NCBI RefSeq assembly: GCF_900169505.1
Contig: NZ_LT827021.1
Location: 868,001 to 932,000 of the forward strand
Source: Arabiibacter massiliensis
GTDB lineage: Bacteria; Actinomycetota; Coriobacteriia; Coriobacteriales; Eggerthellaceae
Reading direction: 5' to 3'
Length of the DNA: 64,000 nucleotides
The first letter of the stretch is position 1, and each line of letters begins with the position of its first letter. Below, in pieces: positions 15,882 to 24,188 of the stretch. The notes beneath the pieces were generated by a model. That model saw only the letters and a program-made list of their open reading frames with translations, was not told the DNA's origin and did no database searches. The translations under genes and the position numbers were made by a program.

Positions 15882-17234
15882 ATGGCAAAAGGTGATGGAA
15901 GCATCTCTCCGTGCAAAGACAAGGAAGGCAACCCTATCCGCAATCGCTGGCGCATAGAGGTGTGCTTTGGCACTAATCCCATTACGGGTAAACGTGAGCG
16001 AGTGGTTCGCCGCATAGCGGGCACTAAAGCAGAGGCCCGAGCGCTTAGGGACGAATTGCGCCAACAGCACGAACTGGGCATCAAGGCAGAAAGCACGTCG
16101 CTGCTTTTCGGTGCCTTCGCGAATAGCTGGTATGAAACGCGCGTCACGTCGGGCGAGCTGTCGCAGCATACCCTGCAAAATGATCGCGCTCAGGTGAAAA
16201 CGCTGAACAAGCACCTTGCAAAGATCAAGCTAACAGACATTACGCCTCAGATGGTCAGCGAACTGTACACCAGAGTGCGAAACGAGAAGTCAGAGGCACT
16301 TGGATGCCCGGTTTCGAGCACCACCATGTATCGGCTGCACGCAACGTTCAAGCAGATCATGCAGCAGGCGATGGACTACGATCTCATACTGCGAAACCCT
16401 GTGGCTCGCGTAAAATCGCCGCGCATCGAAGACCCTAAAAGGAAACCGCTCACCCAAGAAGAAGCAGCCGCCTTGCTCTCGTTCCTCGACGATTGCGAGC
16501 ATGAAGAATTCCTCCGGTTCAAGAACAAGGAGCAACGCCAAAAGGATTGGGGCGTTAGCGAGGATCGCACATCGCTTCGCGGCGTGAGCAAGCTCTCGTA
16601 CCTCCAAGCGGTTCGCATCGGGCTGGCTACAGGCATGAGGCGCGGCGAGATCATGGGGCTAACGTGGGGTGATTTGGACTTTGAGAAGCGCCTTCTGCAC
16701 GTGGGCCGGTCGCTCACTATGTATGGCGATGTGAAAGACCCTAAGACGCGTGCCGGTATCCGCGACATAGCGCTGGACTATACGACGGTATCCCATCTGG
16801 AACGCTATGCGAGCGTACAGGTCGATGTGCTGCATGCGCTGAGAATGCTCCCGCTTGATGTAGGCAAGCCCCACGAAGATGCGCCGCTTCTCTGCTCGAA
16901 CGTCGGAGGTTGGTGCGATGTGCGCAACTTCGAGCAGTGGTGGAAATCATGGCGCGAGCTTGCAGGCTTCCCCGACCTGAAGTTCCACGAGCTTCGGCAC
17001 ACGCAGGCTACGCAATTGCTCGCCAACGGCGTTGACGTAAAGACGGTGCAAACCCGCATGGGACACGCGAATGCAGCCCTTACGCTCAACTGGTACGCGC
17101 ATCCAAACCCCGAAAACGACCGCAAAGCGGCAGACCTTTTGGAGACGCTGTTCAGCCCGTTGCCACCACATTGCCACCACGAAGGCGAAAACGGCGTGAA
17201 TACAAAAAAACAGCGACCAAAAACAGGCCGCTGA
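15882..17234 (+). CDS. Tyrosine-type site-specific integrase of E1
   Basis: 450 residues. An N-terminal arm-binding domain (MAKGDGSISPCKDKEG) is followed by a SAM-like core-binding domain (about residues 70-170) and the catalytic domain. Expected catalytic residues are Arg in RIGLATGMRRGEIMGL, His-x-x-Arg in FHELRHTQATQLL, and Tyr in LTLNWYAHP. It should recombine the element with the 3' half of tRNA-Asn. The start at 15882 matches the related integrases of E2 and E3 (MANGDGS, MAKGDGS) and follows AAGGTGAAAACA. The right arm repeats lie inside its last codons, and the gene ends 12 bp before the attachment repeat. Confidence 0.95.
   Translation: MAKGDGSISPCKDKEGNPIRNRWRIEVCFGTNPITGKRERVVRRIAGTKAEARALRDELRQQHELGIKAESTSLLFGAFANSWYETRVTSGELSQHTLQNDRAQVKTLNKHLAKIKLTDITPQMVSELYTRVRNEKSEALGCPVSSTTMYRLHATFKQIMQQAMDYDLILRNPVARVKSPRIEDPKRKPLTQEEAAALLSFLDDCEHEEFLRFKNKEQRQKDWGVSEDRTSLRGVSKLSYLQAVRIGLATGMRRGEIMGLTWGDLDFEKRLLHVGRSLTMYGDVKDPKTRAGIRDIALDYTTVSHLERYASVQVDVLHALRMLPLDVGKPHEDAPLLCSNVGGWCDVRNFEQWWKSWRELAGFPDLKFHELRHTQATQLLANGVDVKTVQTRMGHANAALTLNWYAHPNPENDRKAADLLETLFSPLPPHCHHEGENGVNTKKQRPKTGR
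17160..17180. repeat. E1 right arm-type direct repeats
   Basis: TTGCCACCA-CA-TTGCCACCA, same 11-bp period and nearly the same sequence as 6881-6901. Located in the last codons of the integrase gene, 66 bp from the attachment repeat. Confidence 0.75.
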
Positions 17235-17245
17235 TCTGGAGTTTC

Positions 17246-17291
17246 ATGGCTCCCCGGGTAGGATTCGAACCTACAACCCTCCGGTTAACAG
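17246..17291. repeat. E1 right attachment repeat within tRNA-Asn
   Basis: The 46 bp shared with 6730-6775. It forms the 3' half of the intact tRNA-Asn gene, so insertion restored the tRNA. Confidence 0.93.
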
Positions 17292-17321
17292 CCGGATGCT
17301 CTGCCGTTGAGCTACCGAGGA
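17247..17321 (-). tRNA. tRNA-Asn (GTT)
   Basis: 75 nt with an encoded CCA end. The acceptor stem TCCTCGG/CCGGGGA pairs fully (one T-G), the D arm is GTAGCTCAACGGC, the anticodon loop is CTGTTAA with anticodon GTT, and the T arm is GGTTCGAATCC. It is the integration target of E1. Confidence 0.95.
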
Positions 17322-17458
17322 ATGCTCAGCGCTTGAGTGCGCAAGTGAGAATTATACCGGATCGCCGACGTTGTGCAAGACCGAATTTCAGAAATTCGCC
17401 CACGTGCACAACGAACGGCGCGCCAGTTGCCGGAGCCGGGGCCGGGGCGCCGCCCGCC

Positions 17459-18505
17459 CTAGTACACCATGCGCATCGCCTCGCGCACCTCGTCGAGCGT
17501 GGCGTCCGCGATCTCGTTGGCGCGGCGGTTGCCCTCGTGCAGCACGTCCAGGATATAGTCGCGGTCCTCGAGCAGCGCGACGCGGCGCTCGCGGATGGGC
17601 GCGAGGTAGGCGTTCACGCTCTCGGTGACGTACTTCTTGAGCGTGCCCGAGCCGCCGTCGCCGATCTCGGCCGCGATGTCGGCCTCGGCGCGCCCGGTGC
17701 AGAGCGCCGCCGTGGTGAGCAGGGCCGACACGCCGGGGCGTCCCTCGGGGTCGAACGTGATGTTCCGGTCGGAGTCGGTCTGGGACTTCTTGATGAGCTT
17801 GGCCGTCTCCTCGGCGGTGAGCGACAGGCTGATGGCGTTGCCGTAGCTCTTCGACATCTTGCGCCCGTCGAGGCCCGGGATGGCCGGCGCGTCGTTCAGC
17901 AGGCCGTCGGGCTCGGGGAACACGGGGGCGTAGCGCTCGTTGAAGCGGCGCGCGATCTGGCGCGTCTGCTCGATGTGGGGCATCTGGTCCTTGCCCACCG
18001 GCACGATGTTGCCCTTGCAGAACAGGATATCGCACGCCTGATGCACGGGATAGGTGAGCAGAAGGCCCGTGAGCGCGTGGCCCGAGGCGTCCTGCTCGGC
18101 CTTCACCGTAGGGTTGCGCAGAAGCTCGGACTCGGTCACGAGCGAGAGGAACGGCAGCATGAGCTGGTTCAGCGCCGGCACGGCCGAGTGCGTGAAGATG
18201 ATGGTCCGCTCCGGGTCGATGCCGCAGGCCAGATAGTCCACCACCATGTTGAACACGTTGTCCTGGATGTGCTCGGTGGTGTCGCGGTCGGTGATCACCT
18301 GGTAATCGGCGATGATGATGCGGGTGGTGATGCCCGCGTCCTGCAGCGCCACGCGCTCGCGGATGGTGCCGAAGTAATGCCCCAGGTGCAGCCGCCCGGT
18401 GGGGCGGTCGCCGGTGAGCATGGTGTACTTCTGGGGGTTCACGGCCAGATCGGCGCGGATCTCGTCGCTGCGCTTGCGGCTGGCCTCGTAGCTGTCGATG
18501 CTCAT
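17459..18505 (-). CDS. trpS: Tryptophan-tRNA ligase
   Basis: 348-residue class I aminoacyl-tRNA synthetase that charges tRNA-Trp. The HIGH-type motif TGRLHLGHYFGT lies near residue 33, and the KMSKS motif is present as GRKMSKSYGN. The tryptophan-pocket region (IIADYQVITDRD) and DQMPHIEQTR also fit. The start is ATG at 18505 (MSIDSYEASRKR); the frame extends upstream to 18796 but lacks family similarity there. Length matches the family. No T-box or trp leader is seen in the 137-bp divergent gap. Confidence 0.96.
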   Translation of the reverse strand: MSIDSYEASRKRSDEIRADLAVNPQKYTMLTGDRPTGRLHLGHYFGTIRERVALQDAGITTRIIIADYQVITDRDTTEHIQDNVFNMVVDYLACGIDPERTIIFTHSAVPALNQLMLPFLSLVTESELLRNPTVKAEQDASGHALTGLLLTYPVHQACDILFCKGNIVPVGKDQMPHIEQTRQIARRFNERYAPVFPEPDGLLNDAPAIPGLDGRKMSKSYGNAISLSLTAEETAKLIKKSQTDSDRNITFDPEGRPGVSALLTTAALCTGRAEADIAAEIGDGGSGTLKKYVTESVNAYLAPIRERRVALLEDRDYILDVLHEGNRRANEIADATLDEVREAMRMVY

Positions 18506-18642
18506 GGTGTGCGTTCTCCGTCGTTCATAAAGGGATGGAATCAATCGGCAACGCAACAGTATAACGGTTTTGGAGGCGTCGCGGGGCGATTCGGGCGCGC
18601 TATAATCGAAGGCAAACGCGAAACCGAAGCCGAGGAGACCCC

Positions 18643-19155
18643 ATGAACGACGCCGTACGAAACCTGTCCAAAGACGAGCTCGTCGAGCTTGCGGAGATCT
18701 ACGCGAAGAACCTCGTCGCGCTCGACGGCACCTGGTTCCAGTCCGTCGAGGCCGCGCGCGGCATGGACGAGGCCATGCGCCGCGACGAGGAGGCATGGCG
18801 GCGCTTCAGCCTGTCGGAGGCGCGCCGCATCAAGAAGTTCCTCGACCTGGACGAACGCCCGGGGCTCGAAGGGCTTGCGCGGGCGCTCCCTTTACGCTGC
18901 CAGTCGGCGGCCAACGTCGACGAGGTCCGGCTCGAGGACGGCGCGCTCGTCTACCGCATCGTCGACTGCCGCGTGCAGAACGCGCGCGAGCGCAAGGGCA
19001 TGGGCTTCCACCCGTGCAAAAGCGTGGGGATCGAGGAGTACGGCGCATTCGCGCGCGGCATCGACGAGCGCATCGTCTGCGAGTGCCTGAGCTGCTTCCC
19101 CGACGTGGAGGACGACACCTGCAACTGCGCCTGGCGGTTCACGATGGAGGGGTGA
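18643..19155 (+). CDS. Conserved protein of unknown function (DUF6125-like)
   Basis: 170 residues beginning MNDAVRNLSKDELVELAEIYAKNLVALDGTWF. The N-terminal half is helical with KNLVALDGTWFQSVE, a pattern I associate with DUF6125 proteins of anaerobes. The C-terminal half has several Cys (VDCRVQN, HPCKSVG, CECLSCFPD, CNCAW) that could bind metal. It may be a metal-dependent enzyme or sensor, but no activity is assigned. It stands alone after a divergent gap with trpS and ends at a shared terminator with the cluster that follows. Confidence 0.7.
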   Translation: MNDAVRNLSKDELVELAEIYAKNLVALDGTWFQSVEAARGMDEAMRRDEEAWRRFSLSEARRIKKFLDLDERPGLEGLARALPLRCQSAANVDEVRLEDGALVYRIVDCRVQNARERKGMGFHPCKSVGIEEYGAFARGIDERIVCECLSCFPDVEDDTCNCAWRFTMEG

Positions 19156-19172
19156 GGGGCAACTGGACGGAA

Positions 19173-19206
19173 AAGACGCCGAAGAGAGGGCTCCCTTCGG
19201 CGTCTT
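19173..19206. terminator. Bidirectional terminator
   Basis: AAGACGCCGAAG (19173-19184) and CTTCGGCGTCTT (19195-19206) form a 12-bp stem with a 10-nt loop. On the minus strand TTTTCCG follows. It lies between the convergent ends of the 170-residue gene and the long minus-strand cluster, 4 nt after the stop codon of the 37-residue peptide gene. Confidence 0.85.
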
Positions 19207-19209
19207 CAA

Positions 19210-19323
19210 TCAGCCTCTACCGCGCAGGCACTTGGGGCACATGGTATGCGGCTCGCACGCTACAGCCCGAACATTAAGCTCCTTGACTGCCTTTTTCTGC
19301 GGCACTTTGTTTACTACCTTCAT
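19210..19323 (-). CDS. 37-residue Cys-containing peptide, possible RiPP precursor
   Basis: An ORF of 37 codons preceded by the very strong AAAGGAGGGAAGCG. The peptide has a basic, Val/Lys-rich leader-like half (MKVVNKVPQKKAVKEL) and a C-terminal core with three Cys and one His (ACEPHTMCPKCLRGRG). It starts inside the last 50 nt of the radical SAM/SPASM gene in another frame and ends just before the terminator. A short Cys peptide coupled to a SPASM maturase is the usual layout for a ribosomally made, radical-SAM-modified peptide (thioether or similar link). The link is inferred from position. A CxxC zinc-knuckle peptide is the alternative. Confidence 0.55.
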   Translation of the reverse strand: MKVVNKVPQKKAVKELNVRAVACEPHTMCPKCLRGRG

Positions 19324-20686
19324 CGCTTCCCTCCTTTCCATATTTCGTCATGGTTGCACCCATCGACACATTCTCGCCGGTTATATATCGGTAGTATGCC
19401 ATGACGAGATCCGACGCAATGGTCTTTGAAGGCGGGCAGGCGCATGCGCTTCCATAAAGAAGGCGATTTGCGTTGCAGCCTCCCTGGCATACCGGCAACA
19501 TGAAGCACTCCGCGCATGCCTCGTCATGCAATTCCTCCGTCGTGTAATACAGGTACCTTTCGTTGCGCTCTATTCCGGAAAAGACATTCCCACAGGAATA
19601 CTCCCTTTTCCCCAAATGTTTTTGACACTTGTAGAGAAGGCCTTGATCATCTATCGCATATCGCCATTTGTTCACCATGAAGCATGGCGCGGGGAATGGC
19701 GAGAGCATGAGCTCCCCAAGCACGGCATTGTAATCCTCCGATACGTTCACCCCGGTACGGAAATTCAATTCGTCATTCTCAAAGCCATGATCGAGCGACA
19801 TATGCAGCACGTCGAGAAACAGACATCCCTCGTCGTCGTCAAACTCCGAATACCCTTTGATTTCAGGCAGGTCCAACGGCGCTCCATAAAGATACAGATT
19901 TGGCTGATCGCCAAAGCGCCTGTTGATATAGTCGAACGTTTTTTGTATCGCATCGCGATCAGTGCTTCTATAGTTGAGACGTATATGCACGCTCAGATCT
20001 CCCATGTCGAAGAGCCCTTTTATGTTCTCCATGACCCTGTCGAAAGGGTCCTCTTCTATCCCGACATAGGACTTTATTCGATTGTATTCTTCCCCTATGC
20101 CATCGAGGGTCACTTGAACTCGATAAGTTCCCCACGAAGGAAGGCGCTTGCGCATGGAATCGTCCAGAAGGATTCCATTGGTGGTCAAAGTCGACTCGAC
20201 GACCACGCCTGAGCGTGTGATCCTTTGGGTGATTCGATCGATCGTGTCAGCCGCCATAAGCGGCTCACCGCCGAACCATGCGATAAAAAGCTCTTTGCCC
20301 GGGCAATGCGCGACAAGAAAATCGGCAACCGCATCTGCGGTGGCGTCATCCATGGATCCCCATCGGGCACCATGCTCGAAGCAATAGAAGCAGCGGGCAT
20401 TGCAGGCCATCGTCGGCGCGATGGTCACTCCCGTTATCCCCGTGCCTCCATTCACCACTTTCGATCTCGAGTCCCGGAGAATATCGTTTTGCGGCTCCGT
20501 CTCATCGTATAGCAGGCCCATTTCAAGCAGCTCGGCACACGTTGCAGCATCGGAGAAATCGCATTCGTCGAAAATACGACGCGCCTCTTCGTTGTCCATC
20601 ACTATGATCGAGGTGGATAAGGTGCTGTATACGATTGACTCTGATTGAGAAAGCGGCACTTGCAAGCGATAGGGGGAGACTTTCAT
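19274..20686 (-). CDS. Radical SAM/SPASM peptide maturase
   Basis: 470 residues. The N-terminal 80 residues resemble the leading domain of peptide-modifying SPASM enzymes. The radical SAM cluster motif CNARCFYC is at Cys95, 99 and 102. GGEPL and TLTTNGILL follow as SAM-binding strands. The C-terminal SPASM region holds many Cys (CFMVNKW, CQKH, CGNVF, CAECFMLPVCQGGCNANRL, CACP) that should bind one or two further Fe-S clusters. Such enzymes install thioether or C-C links in ribosomal peptides. It is the second-last gene of the minus-strand cluster; the 37-codon gene overlaps its end. Substrate is unproven. Confidence 0.9.
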   Translation of the reverse strand: MKVSPYRLQVPLSQSESIVYSTLSTSIIVMDNEEARRIFDECDFSDAATCAELLEMGLLYDETEPQNDILRDSRSKVVNGGTGITGVTIAPTMACNARCFYCFEHGARWGSMDDATADAVADFLVAHCPGKELFIAWFGGEPLMAADTIDRITQRITRSGVVVESTLTTNGILLDDSMRKRLPSWGTYRVQVTLDGIGEEYNRIKSYVGIEEDPFDRVMENIKGLFDMGDLSVHIRLNYRSTDRDAIQKTFDYINRRFGDQPNLYLYGAPLDLPEIKGYSEFDDDEGCLFLDVLHMSLDHGFENDELNFRTGVNVSEDYNAVLGELMLSPFPAPCFMVNKWRYAIDDQGLLYKCQKHLGKREYSCGNVFSGIERNERYLYYTTEELHDEACAECFMLPVCQGGCNANRLLYGSACACPPSKTIASDLVMAYYRYITGENVSMGATMTKYGKEGSDEGSKQSAAEKGSQGA

Positions 20687-20695
20687 AGCAGGATC

Positions 20696-20788
20696 CTAGT
20701 CCTTCCCAGACGGTCGGAAGCCGACGATTCGGGCGGCCGAGTTTAGAGGCTCGTACGTCGGCCACCCTCCTGCAAAACCTCTATTCAT
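20696..20788 (-). CDS. Possible 30-residue peptide between cluster genes
   Basis: ATG overlaps the stop region of the 159-residue gene and the frame closes 10 nt before the radical SAM start. The peptide is MNRGFAGGWPTYEP followed by 16 residues ending GFRPSGKD. There is no Shine-Dalgarno and no Cys. It could be translated by coupling and serve as another maturase substrate, or it may be chance. Listed because it fills an otherwise odd 95-bp gap. Confidence 0.2.
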   Translation of the reverse strand: MNRGFAGGWPTYEPLNSAARIVGFRPSGKD

Positions 20789-21260
20789 TCAAGGCAGTGC
20801 CGATGAGTCCCAGGACGATCTCGTAGTACATCTGCTCCTCTTGCAGTTTTTGCTTGCTCTTTCCCATGTTCATAAGACCGCTGACAGCCGCGTTGCCCAG
20901 CTTAACCGAAAGGGGCTGCCCGCGACGCGCCTCCTTATTCGCCTCCGAGCGGACGAACTTATTCATCTGCTTGGATTTGCCGGCCGCATACACGGCAGCC
21001 GAGCCAAACGTTCCTTGCTTGGAAAGCACGATCGCCATGTTGAAGTAGTCATTTCGATGCTCGGGATGATAGGCGACCAGAACAGGGACCGCATCGCTGA
21101 ACATACCGCCCGCTTTGGCCTCATCCTTATAAAAGGCGATGGGAATCTGATTTTGACTAGCCAAATCGGAAATAGCGGATTTGATATTGTCGAGATTTAC
21201 ATTCTCGGCACCGCCAAAGGTGACGGTTCCCATCGACTCGAGGTCTTTCAACTTCAACAT
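20781..21260 (-). CDS. Cluster protein, unknown function
   Basis: 159 residues beginning MLKLKDLESMGTVTFGGAEN behind GAAAGGAATATC. An N-terminal alpha/beta region (DNIKSAISDLASQNQIPIAFY, VPVLVAYHPEHRNDYFNMAIVL) is followed by a basic, Gln/Lys-rich helical C-terminus (KSKQMNKFVRSEANKEARRG). No signal peptide or membrane segment. I do not recognise the family. It lies between a Sel1 gene and the maturase gene. A role as scaffold or cargo protein of the cluster is possible but unsupported. Confidence 0.65.
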   Translation of the reverse strand: MLKLKDLESMGTVTFGGAENVNLDNIKSAISDLASQNQIPIAFYKDEAKAGGMFSDAVPVLVAYHPEHRNDYFNMAIVLSKQGTFGSAAVYAAGKSKQMNKFVRSEANKEARRGQPLSVKLGNAAVSGLMNMGKSKQKLQEEQMYYEIVLGLIGTALNE

Positions 21261-21321
21261 GATATTCCTTTCAACGAAACCGACTGTGATATCGCTAACC
21301 GCATTTGCGGGTTTAGCCTTG

Positions 21322-22170
21322 CTAGAGGGTCCACTGACCTCGCATGGTCCTCCTGAACCTGCCAAGCGCATCCTGAGCGTCCGGATCGCCGTTCTGGGCG
21401 GCAAGCTCGACGTAATGGTGCGCCAGGTCGTAATCCTGTTGAACGCCCTTGCCATTCGCGTAGCAGGCTCCCAGAACATAGTGGGCCCGAACGCTGCCCA
21501 ACTCGACCCCCTTGCTCAAAAGCGCGAATGCCTCGGATAAATCGGTCGGCGCAGGGAAGATGCCGTACTCGTCGAACGGATCAGCGAGGCATACCGCCAT
21601 CTCACACATCGCGTCGCCGTTGTCGGACCACTCTCGCAACACCTCTCGGTAATGCTGGATCGCCAAAGCGAGATTCAGCGGAGCGCCTTCCCCCGCCTGG
21701 TACGCGATTGCGCATATGTGGTTCGAGGTGCAATTGCCCATCTTAGCCCCGCGAGTCGCCCACTCGACCCCCTTGGCCTGATCGATTGGGACGCCAACGC
21801 CCCAAAAATAATCTGCGGCGCATAATCCGATCGAGGTAGGCAAACCCGCCTCTGCCGCCCTCTCGATAAAGGCATGCCCCCTCTCCTCATCTTGCTCCAC
21901 GCCAAAATTTCCGTTCAAATACATCTTGCCAAGTGTTTCGTCCGCGTGGGCGTTCCCCGCTTTTGCCGCCTCATCGAGAAGATCAAGCCCCATCTCGGTG
22001 TCGGCTATGACGCCGATGCCCTCCAGGTACAACTCTCCGAGGATCGCAACCGCATCCATGCTTCCATCTTTGCGAGCTTGCTCGAGCATCTCGATCGCCG
22101 CATATGGCCCTTTGGCATCCATGAGCCCGACGACCTCATCGGCAAGCTTTTCGTAGGCATCCATTCCCAT
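21322..22170 (-). CDS. Sel1-like repeat protein
   Basis: 282 residues built of Sel1-type tetratricopeptide-like repeats of about 36 residues (AVAILGELYLEGIGV, ADETLGKMYLNGNFGV, AHYVLGACYANGKGV, AQDALGRFRR), which form a helical solenoid for protein-protein contact. ATG at 22170 is behind TTAGGAGAAAGTGCA; upstream Met codons at 22200 and 22251 lack a site. It follows the other Sel1 gene by 11 nt. Probably an adaptor for the conjugation or ATPase proteins of the cluster. Confidence 0.85.
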   Translation of the reverse strand: MGMDAYEKLADEVVGLMDAKGPYAAIEMLEQARKDGSMDAVAILGELYLEGIGVIADTEMGLDLLDEAAKAGNAHADETLGKMYLNGNFGVEQDEERGHAFIERAAEAGLPTSIGLCAADYFWGVGVPIDQAKGVEWATRGAKMGNCTSNHICAIAYQAGEGAPLNLALAIQHYREVLREWSDNGDAMCEMAVCLADPFDEYGIFPAPTDLSEAFALLSKGVELGSVRAHYVLGACYANGKGVQQDYDLAHHYVELAAQNGDPDAQDALGRFRRTMRGQWTL

Positions 22171-22181
22171 TGCACTTTCTC

Positions 22182-23630
22182 CTAACTGATTCGCTTCCAT
22201 CCGAACAGGCCTTTTTTGAATCGCTTGAGCGACTCCTTGGCATCCTCGCAACCCTTCTCCGCAGCCTTCAAATAAAACTCGACGGCTTGATTTGCAGCCG
22301 CAGGATAGCCGATTCCCTTTTCAAACATCCGCCCCGTGAGATAATCGACCTCTCCGGTTTTGTACTCGACGATCTCCTCAATGCGAGCCTTTTCAAGCGC
22401 GCGACGGGCTCTCTCGGGGTTGAACGTTGGCAAGCTTTCATCCATAGACAGTTTTGCCAATTTCACATAGGCCCAATAGATGTCCTCTTGGCTTGCCGCG
22501 AAAAGGCACTCGGCTGCTCGCTCGTACAAAGCGATATCGCCGACTTCGACCGCAACCTCGCCGGCATGGAGAGCCGTCCATGCGTCGCCGTTGGCGCGGT
22601 ATGCCCGGTCGTACCATTCGAACGACCTCTTCAGCCATTCGGGGTCGTGCGGCCAAGACTCCCTCGCCTTCTCTTTGTAAAGATCGCCCAAGCTGCTCAT
22701 AGCCTGAGAGCAGCCCAGATCGGCGCCTTTCAATAGATTGCATTCGGCCGATTCAAGATTCACCTCGAAACCCGACCATCCCTTCCAACAATTTAACCCG
22801 AGCAAATACCCCGCGAACCCGTTGCCAAGCGCGAGGGACCTACCGTAATAGAACGCCGCTTTCGCCGGATCGCTATCGAGCCTCGTCTTTCCCTCGTACG
22901 CGCGCCCCAACGCTTCGTACAGCTCCGCATCCTGATCCTCTTCGGCTCTCGCCTCCGCCTCGCTAAGCAAATCTCGATACTGCTCGTTTCCGGCGATGTT
23001 GAGCCCATTGCTCGACACAAGATAGCCGAGGGCTCGAGAGTCCCTCTTAGCCCTCATCAGGAGATCGTAAGCCCGTTTCGCGTCTTTCGACATCCCGTAA
23101 TCGCCAAAAGCGTAAAGCAGGGCCATGCGATACGTGCCGTAATCGTCGCCCTTGCTGGATGCACGTTGGAACCATTTGAACCCTTCTTCGACATCGGCCG
23201 GATCTTGCGTGGACCCGGCCTTCGAGAGATACATTGCCCCCATGTCGTTTGCCGCTTGTACGTTTCCGAGTTTCCAAGCCCGCTTGAAAGACTCAATCGC
23301 TTTGTCGAAATCGCACGAAGCACCCCAACCCATTCGGTACATGCGTCCGATTTGGTATGCGCAAGAGGCATTGTCAGTGGCGTCCAACACTCGCTGGTAC
23401 ATCCCAAGCGCCCGAGTCTCGTCTTCTGGCCTCCCTTTGCCAAGGAAATAGCAATCGGCCAAATTAGCAAGCGCATCCATGCTGCCGAGCGCCGCGGCCC
23501 TCTCCCAGCAGTCCGCAGCGATATCGGGCGAATAGCTTGGGGAGTCTTCATCGCAAAGCGCCTCGGCCCGGACCATCAACTCCGAAATCGACATTTCATC
23601 GAACGCCTCCACGTCAGGCACCCCTTCCAT
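22182..23630 (-). CDS. Sel1-like repeat protein, large
   Basis: About 482 residues of Sel1-like repeats across nearly the whole length (ALANLADCYFLGKGRPEDE, CAYQIGRMYRMGWGASCDF, AANDMGAMYLSKAG, GTYRMALLYAFGD, MSSLGDLYKEKARE), ending in a basic tail (KRFKKGLFGWKRIS). The start at 23630 follows GGGGAAAGCCG; an ATG at 23651 is possible. It overlaps the 3' end of the membrane protein gene, so the two are coupled. It should be a scaffold. There is no signal peptide, so it is likely cytosolic. Confidence 0.85.
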   Translation of the reverse strand: MEGVPDVEAFDEMSISELMVRAEALCDEDSPSYSPDIAADCWERAAALGSMDALANLADCYFLGKGRPEDETRALGMYQRVLDATDNASCAYQIGRMYRMGWGASCDFDKAIESFKRAWKLGNVQAANDMGAMYLSKAGSTQDPADVEEGFKWFQRASSKGDDYGTYRMALLYAFGDYGMSKDAKRAYDLLMRAKRDSRALGYLVSSNGLNIAGNEQYRDLLSEAEARAEEDQDAELYEALGRAYEGKTRLDSDPAKAAFYYGRSLALGNGFAGYLLGLNCWKGWSGFEVNLESAECNLLKGADLGCSQAMSSLGDLYKEKARESWPHDPEWLKRSFEWYDRAYRANGDAWTALHAGEVAVEVGDIALYERAAECLFAASQEDIYWAYVKLAKLSMDESLPTFNPERARRALEKARIEEIVEYKTGEVDYLTGRMFEKGIGYPAAANQAVEFYLKAAEKGCEDAKESLKRFKKGLFGWKRIS

Positions 23631-24168
23631 CGGCTTTCCCCAGCTCTTCATCAAGCTTGCTTATCGCATCTGAAACCTCTCTGCGGCGCAAGATGTCCTT
23701 GACGATCGGGATCAAGGATCCAAGCGAGACGACGGCAGGCACGACGTTTCCAAGAGCCAGAGCTATGCCTGCGAAAAGCACGCAAACGACGATGGGGATC
23801 GGGCGAATGCATTTTCGCAGCTCGGCCTTCTTCACCTGCAGCTCGTATTCGATTGACGCCCTGGTCCTCGTCGGCCTAGAGGAAATTCTTGGCGTCGAGC
23901 GAGATACCTGCGAAGAAGAGACCGTGCCTGCCTCCTCGGACTGCGTTGAATCAGCCGCAGAATGCTGTCCCGCCCCCGGAATCGTCCCGATGTTTTCCAG
24001 TGGCGAGGAAGGCGGGGTTCGCGCCACGCTTGCAACCGGATATTCTGGCACTGAGGCTGGAACGTCGAGGCGTATGCTGCCATCGTCGCCGATTATGGAA
24101 TTTTGACCTTGGAGAGTCTCCCCGTCAGACGAGATGATGGTTCCATCTTCGCCAATGCGTATCACCAT
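23614..24168 (-). CDS. Membrane protein with Ser/Pro-rich linker
   Basis: 184 residues. The N-terminus has two short repeats, IGEDGTIISSDGE and IGDDGSIRLD, like small beta hairpins. A long low-complexity Ser/Thr/Pro linker follows (about 40-105). A hydrophobic hairpin (about 124-155, IPIVVCVLFAGIALALG and VVPAVVSLGSLIPIV) comes next, with an acidic/basic tail. It is the only clear membrane protein in the cluster, so it may tether the complex to the membrane. Preceded by AAGGGTGCTAC. Confidence 0.7.
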   Translation of the reverse strand: MVIRIGEDGTIISSDGETLQGQNSIIGDDGSIRLDVPASVPEYPVASVARTPPSSPLENIGTIPGAGQHSAADSTQSEEAGTVSSSQVSRSTPRISSRPTRTRASIEYELQVKKAELRKCIRPIPIVVCVLFAGIALALGNVVPAVVSLGSLIPIVKDILRRREVSDAISKLDEELGKADGRGA

Positions 24169-24188
24169 GTAGCACCCTTGCCTTGTCG

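Larger units (their letters stand above)
6730..17291. mobile_element. E1: integrative mobilizable element in tRNA-Asn
   Basis: A 10.5-kb element bounded by 46-bp direct repeats made of the 3' half of tRNA-Asn. The intact tRNA is at the right end, next to the integrase. Contents are an XRE regulator, small unknown genes, a surface protein, a type I toxin-antitoxin candidate, relaxase and mobC with an oriT-like region, a VapE-type helicase with an origin-like site, an excisionase-like HTH, a zinc-finger protein and the integrase. No conjugation pore or capsid genes are seen, so it would depend on a helper for transfer. Confidence 0.9.
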
